From: Microbacterium sp. AG1240
GTDB lineage: Bacteria > Actinomycetota > Actinomycetes > Actinomycetales > Microbacteriaceae
NCBI RefSeq assembly: GCF_003635115.1
Contig: NZ_RBXJ01000001.1
Location: 372,001 to 436,000 of the forward strand
Direction: 5' to 3'
DNA length: 64,000 nucleotides
In this document: positions 61,805-64,000 of the stretch, piece by piece
Layout: every line of letters begins with the position of its first letter
Position numbering within the stretch: the stretch's first letter is position 1
The notes under the pieces: generated by a model
Database searches by the model: none
Told to the model about the DNA's origin: nothing
The model's input: the letters and a program-made list of their open reading frames with translations, nothing else
Translations under genes and position numbers: made by a program

Positions 61805-62341
61805 CTACCGCCGCAGGGCCGCCGGGCGCGCGATGTCGAGCGCCTCGAGCAGGTCGCCGAGTCGCCGGTCGAGCTCGACGCCCGCCTGGGTGAGCTTGTT
61901 GAGGCCGAAGCTCGCGAGGTGCGGGCCGGGCTGCTCGAGCGTGAGCGCGACCTCGTCGCCCCGCGCGACCAGCAGCATCCGCACCGGAAGGTACAGCAGC
62001 GCGGTCGGTTCGATCCGGTGGATGCGGGCGGCCGCCGCCCAGTCCATGAGCAGGTACCCCACGGCCGCAGCATCCCTTCCCGCCACGCTCAGCACGCGAC
62101 CGAGGTCATCGCTCGACAGGCGAACGAATCCGTTCGGCGCCTCCCACGCGAGTCCGCGCACGAAGTCGTCCCACGGGGTTCGGCCGCCCGCGACCGCGTC
62201 GAGGTCGTCGCGGTCGAGCTCGGGCACCTCGGCCTCGATGCGGGCGCGCAGTTCGTCGAACGGCGCGGCGACGCGGAGGCTGATGCGGCGTGCACCGTGG
62301 TCGGCGGCCTCGTCGGCGGTGCGATAGCTCATCACACCCAT
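61805..62341 (-). CDS. DUF302-like protein
   Basis: A 178-residue protein. Residues ~100-170 resemble DUF302 (VGYLLMDWAAAARIHRIEP, LLYLPVRMLLVARGDEVAL, SFGLNKLTQAG). The match is moderate. Starts at 62341 or 62332 are possible; a longer in-frame start at 62389 would run through the hairpin at 62373-62432 and is rejected. Function unknown. Confidence 0.65.
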   Translation of the reverse strand: MGVMSYRTADEAADHGARRISLRVAAPFDELRARIEAEVPELDRDDLDAVAGGRTPWDDFVRGLAWEAPNGFVRLSSDDLGRVLSVAGRDAAAVGYLLMDWAAAARIHRIEPTALLYLPVRMLLVARGDEVALTLEQPGPHLASFGLNKLTQAGVELDRRLGDLLEALDIARPAALRR

Positions 62342-62372
62342 GCTCCCAGAGCTCGGGCGGCCGAGGGCCCGC

Positions 62373-62432
62373 GTGAAAGTCCACAGCACCCGGACGCGCG
62401 CTCGGTGCGCTCCGGGTGTTGTGGACTCTCAC
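62373..62432. repeat. Long imperfect inverted repeat upstream of the DUF302-like gene
   Basis: 22 nt arms (62373-62394 and 62411-62432) pair at 20 of 22 positions around a 16 nt loop. Unlike the other long hairpins it is not between convergent genes. It lies between the tRNA terminator and the start of the next minus-strand gene. Confidence 0.6.
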
Positions 62433-62453
62433 CCAGAGCGAGGGCAGAGAAAA

Positions 62454-62488
62454 AGGCTCCGGCCCCGCTTTCGCGAGGGCCGGAGCCT
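62454..62488 (-). terminator. Intrinsic terminator of tRNA-Arg
   Basis: A perfect 12 bp stem (AGGCTCCGGCCC with its complement) is followed on the minus strand by TTTTTCTCT. This is the one classical T-tailed terminator in the window. Confidence 0.85.
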
Positions 62489-62508
62489 GTCACTGTCTCA
62501 ACACAGTG

Positions 62509-62581
62509 TGCGCCCGAAGGGACTCGAACCCCTAACCTTCTGATCCGTAGTCAGATGCTCTATCCATTGAGCTACGGGCGC
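62509..62581 (-). tRNA. tRNA-Arg(ACG)
   Basis: 73 nt. The acceptor stem GCGCCCG/CGGGCGC with discriminator A, the D-arm GCTCAATGGATAGAGC, anticodon stem TCTGA/TCAGA with loop CTACGGA (anticodon ACG) and the T-arm with GGTTCGAGTCC are all intact. CCA is not encoded. ACG (inosine-modified) reads CGU, CGC and CGA. Confidence 0.95.
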
Positions 62582-62668
62582 GCGACCCCCAACACGAAAC
62601 GGTGCGGGGGCCTCGAGCGAGCTTACCCTACGCAGAACGCGCTCGCGAATCGAGACGGATGCTGCGGT

Positions 62669-64000
62669 TCAGTCGTGCTGCGGGAAGCCCAGATTCAGGC
62701 CGCCGTGGGAGGGGTCGAGCCAGCGCGAGGTGACGGCCTTCTCTTGCGTGAAGAAGTCGAACCCGTGCGTGCCGTAGGCCTTCGCATCGCCGAACAGCGA
62801 CGCCTTCCACCCGCCGAAGGAGTGGTACGCCACCGGCACGGGGATCGGCACGTTCACGCCGATCATGCCGACCTGCACCTCGTGCTGGAAACGGCGAGCG
62901 GCACCGCCGTCGTTCGTGAAGATCGCCGTGCCGTTGCCGAAGGCGCCCGAGTTGATCATCTCGAGACCCTCCTCGTATCCGGCGACGCGGATCACCGACA
63001 GCACCGGCCCGAAGATCTCCTCGCGGTAGGCGGCCGAGGCCGTCGGCACGCGATCGAGCAGGGTCGGTCCGAGCCAGAACCCGTCGGCGTCGCCGTCGAC
63101 GGCCACGCCGCGCCCGTCGACCACGACGTCCGCCCCGTCGCCGGAGGCCACATCGATGTACGACGCGACCTTGTCACGGTGGGCGGCGGTGATCAACGGA
63201 CCCATGTCGGTGCCGCGGGTGCCGTCGCCGATCGTGAGCCGCCCCATGCGCTCGCGCACCTTCTCGATGAGCGCGTCGGCGACGGTGTCGACGGCGAGCA
63301 CGACCGACACGGCCATGCAGCGCTCGCCCGCCGAGCCGAAGCCGGCGTTCACCGCCGCGTCGGCGGTCAGGTCGAGGTCGGCGTCGGGGAGGACGAGCAT
63401 GTGGTTCTTCGCGCCGCCCAGTGCCTGCACGCGCTTGCCGAGGCGGGTGCCGGTCTCGTAGACGTACTGAGCGATCGGCGTCGAGCCGACGAACGAGATC
63501 GCGCGCACGTCGGGGTGCTCGAGCAGGGCGTCGACCGCCGTCTTGTCCCCGTGCACGACCGAGAAGACGCCGTCCGGCAGGCCTGCCTCCTTCAGACGGG
63601 CCGCCATCCAGTTCGCCGCCGACGGGTCTTTCTCGCTGGGCTTGAGCACGACCGCGTTGCCGGCCGCGAGAGCGAGCGGGAAGAACCACATCGGTACCAT
63701 CGCCGGGAAATTGAAGGGGCTGATGATCCCGACGACGCCGAGCGGCTGGCGCAGGGTGTAGACGTCGACGCCGGTCGAGACGTTCTCGGAGTAGGCGCCC
63801 TTGTTGAGCGTGCCGACGCCGCAGGCGAACTCGATGACCTCCAGCCCCCGCGCGATCTCGCCGAGGGCGTCGGAGGTGACCTTGCCGTGCTCGGAGGTCA
63901 GGATCGCGGCGAGCTCGTCCTTCCTCGCGTTGACCAGCTCGCGGAACGCGAACAGCACCTGCGTGCGCTTCGAGATGCTCGTATCGCGCCACACGGCGGC
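62669..64000 (-). CDS. mmsA: CoA-acylating methylmalonate-semialdehyde dehydrogenase, 5' end beyond the window
   Basis: 444 codons of a gene open through the window's right edge; only the N-terminus is missing. It is an aldehyde-dehydrogenase-fold enzyme of valine and inositol breakdown that yields propionyl-CoA or acetyl-CoA. Features: SPFNFPAMVPMWFFPLALAAG (as SPFNFPAMVPM, WFFPLALAAGN), FVGSTPIAQYVYETG, the catalytic-cysteine region GSAGERCMAVSVVL and the C-terminal SFGGWKASLFGD. The GERC motif and missing general-base glutamate pattern are typical of MmsA. Confidence 0.9.
   Translation of the reverse strand, partial: AAVWRDTSISKRTQVLFAFRELVNARKDELAAILTSEHGKVTSDALGEIARGLEVIEFACGVGTLNKGAYSENVSTGVDVYTLRQPLGVVGIISPFNFPAMVPMWFFPLALAAGNAVVLKPSEKDPSAANWMAARLKEAGLPDGVFSVVHGDKTAVDALLEHPDVRAISFVGSTPIAQYVYETGTRLGKRVQALGGAKNHMLVLPDADLDLTADAAVNAGFGSAGERCMAVSVVLAVDTVADALIEKVRERMGRLTIGDGTRGTDMGPLITAAHRDKVASYIDVASGDGADVVVDGRGVAVDGDADGFWLGPTLLDRVPTASAAYREEIFGPVLSVIRVAGYEEGLEMINSGAFGNGTAIFTNDGGAARRFQHEVQVGMIGVNVPIPVPVAYHSFGGWKASLFGDAKAYGTHGFDFFTQEKAVTSRWLDPSHGGLNLGFPQHD

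Noticed and set aside
62342..62389. Longer start for the DUF302-like gene at 62389
   Set aside because: The added N-terminus would be encoded by the arm of the 62373-62432 hairpin and does not match the family.

Overview
The window looks like the chromosome of a high-GC actinobacterium, most likely Microbacterium or a close Microbacteriaceae relative. The evidence is about 70% or higher GC, dense operons joined by ATGA or GTGA stop/start overlaps, frequent GTG starts, several leaderless promoters (TANNNT six bases before the start codon), an IdeR/DtxR-type iron box, and gene families typical of that group. I see no phage, insertion sequence, integrase or CRISPR array. This assignment rests on recognition, not on a database search.

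Layout: (1) 0-3 kb: the end of a urea carboxylase gene, allophanate hydrolase and a lactonase-like metallo-hydrolase, all translationally coupled. (2) 3-15 kb: a glycoside locus. A LacI regulator is divergent from ThuA-like, Gfo/Idh/MocA and GH51 arabinofuranosidase genes. A second LacI regulator is divergent from a sugar ABC importer (no ATPase gene), a beta-propeller glycosidase and a serine esterase. A quinone-reductase-like gene follows. (3) 15.4-22.4 kb, minus strand: a six-gene operon of Ebo type (EboF-, EboE-, EboB-like, a TIM-barrel/EboA fusion, an EboC-like UbiA prenyltransferase). It is headed by a myo-inositol-phosphate-synthase-like cyclase where other Ebo clusters carry the dehydroquinate-synthase-like EboD. 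This is the strongest candidate for an undercharacterised system. (4) 22.4-23.1 kb: a non-coding stretch with two ~170 bp diverged repeats, each holding the same 10 bp inverted repeat around a 52 nt loop. (5) 23-27 kb: MarR, MaoC hydratase, acyl-CoA synthetase and acyl-CoA dehydrogenase. (6) 27-37 kb: mixed housekeeping and redox genes. (7) 37.8-40.2 kb: a cystathionine beta-synthase and gamma-synthase operon preceded by a leaderless cysteine-rich leader peptide (MLNCRCCR), a probable cysteine attenuator. (8) 40-43 kb: lactate dehydrogenase with a GntR-type operator, and a fatty-acid desaturase with a palindromic operator. (9) 43-47 kb: an iron-regulated siderophore importer. (10) 47-52 kb: an ABC exporter, DUF1992, a secreted repeat protein and an MpaB-like oxygenase. 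(11) 52-59.5 kb: L-arabinose catabolism (araD, araB, a DUF916-like envelope protein, a LacI regulator, araA, aldose epimerase), with matching LacI operators before araD and araA. (12) 59.5-64 kb: small membrane proteins, DUF1905, DUF302-like, tRNA-Arg(ACG), and the 3' part of methylmalonate-semialdehyde dehydrogenase.

Functionally, the GH51 enzyme at 6 kb would release L-arabinose from arabinan or arabinoxylan fragments, and the 52-59 kb operons would carry it to D-xylulose-5-phosphate. Three LacI regulators each have a plausible operator. Most convergent gene pairs are separated by strong GC-rich hairpins that probably terminate transcription in both directions.
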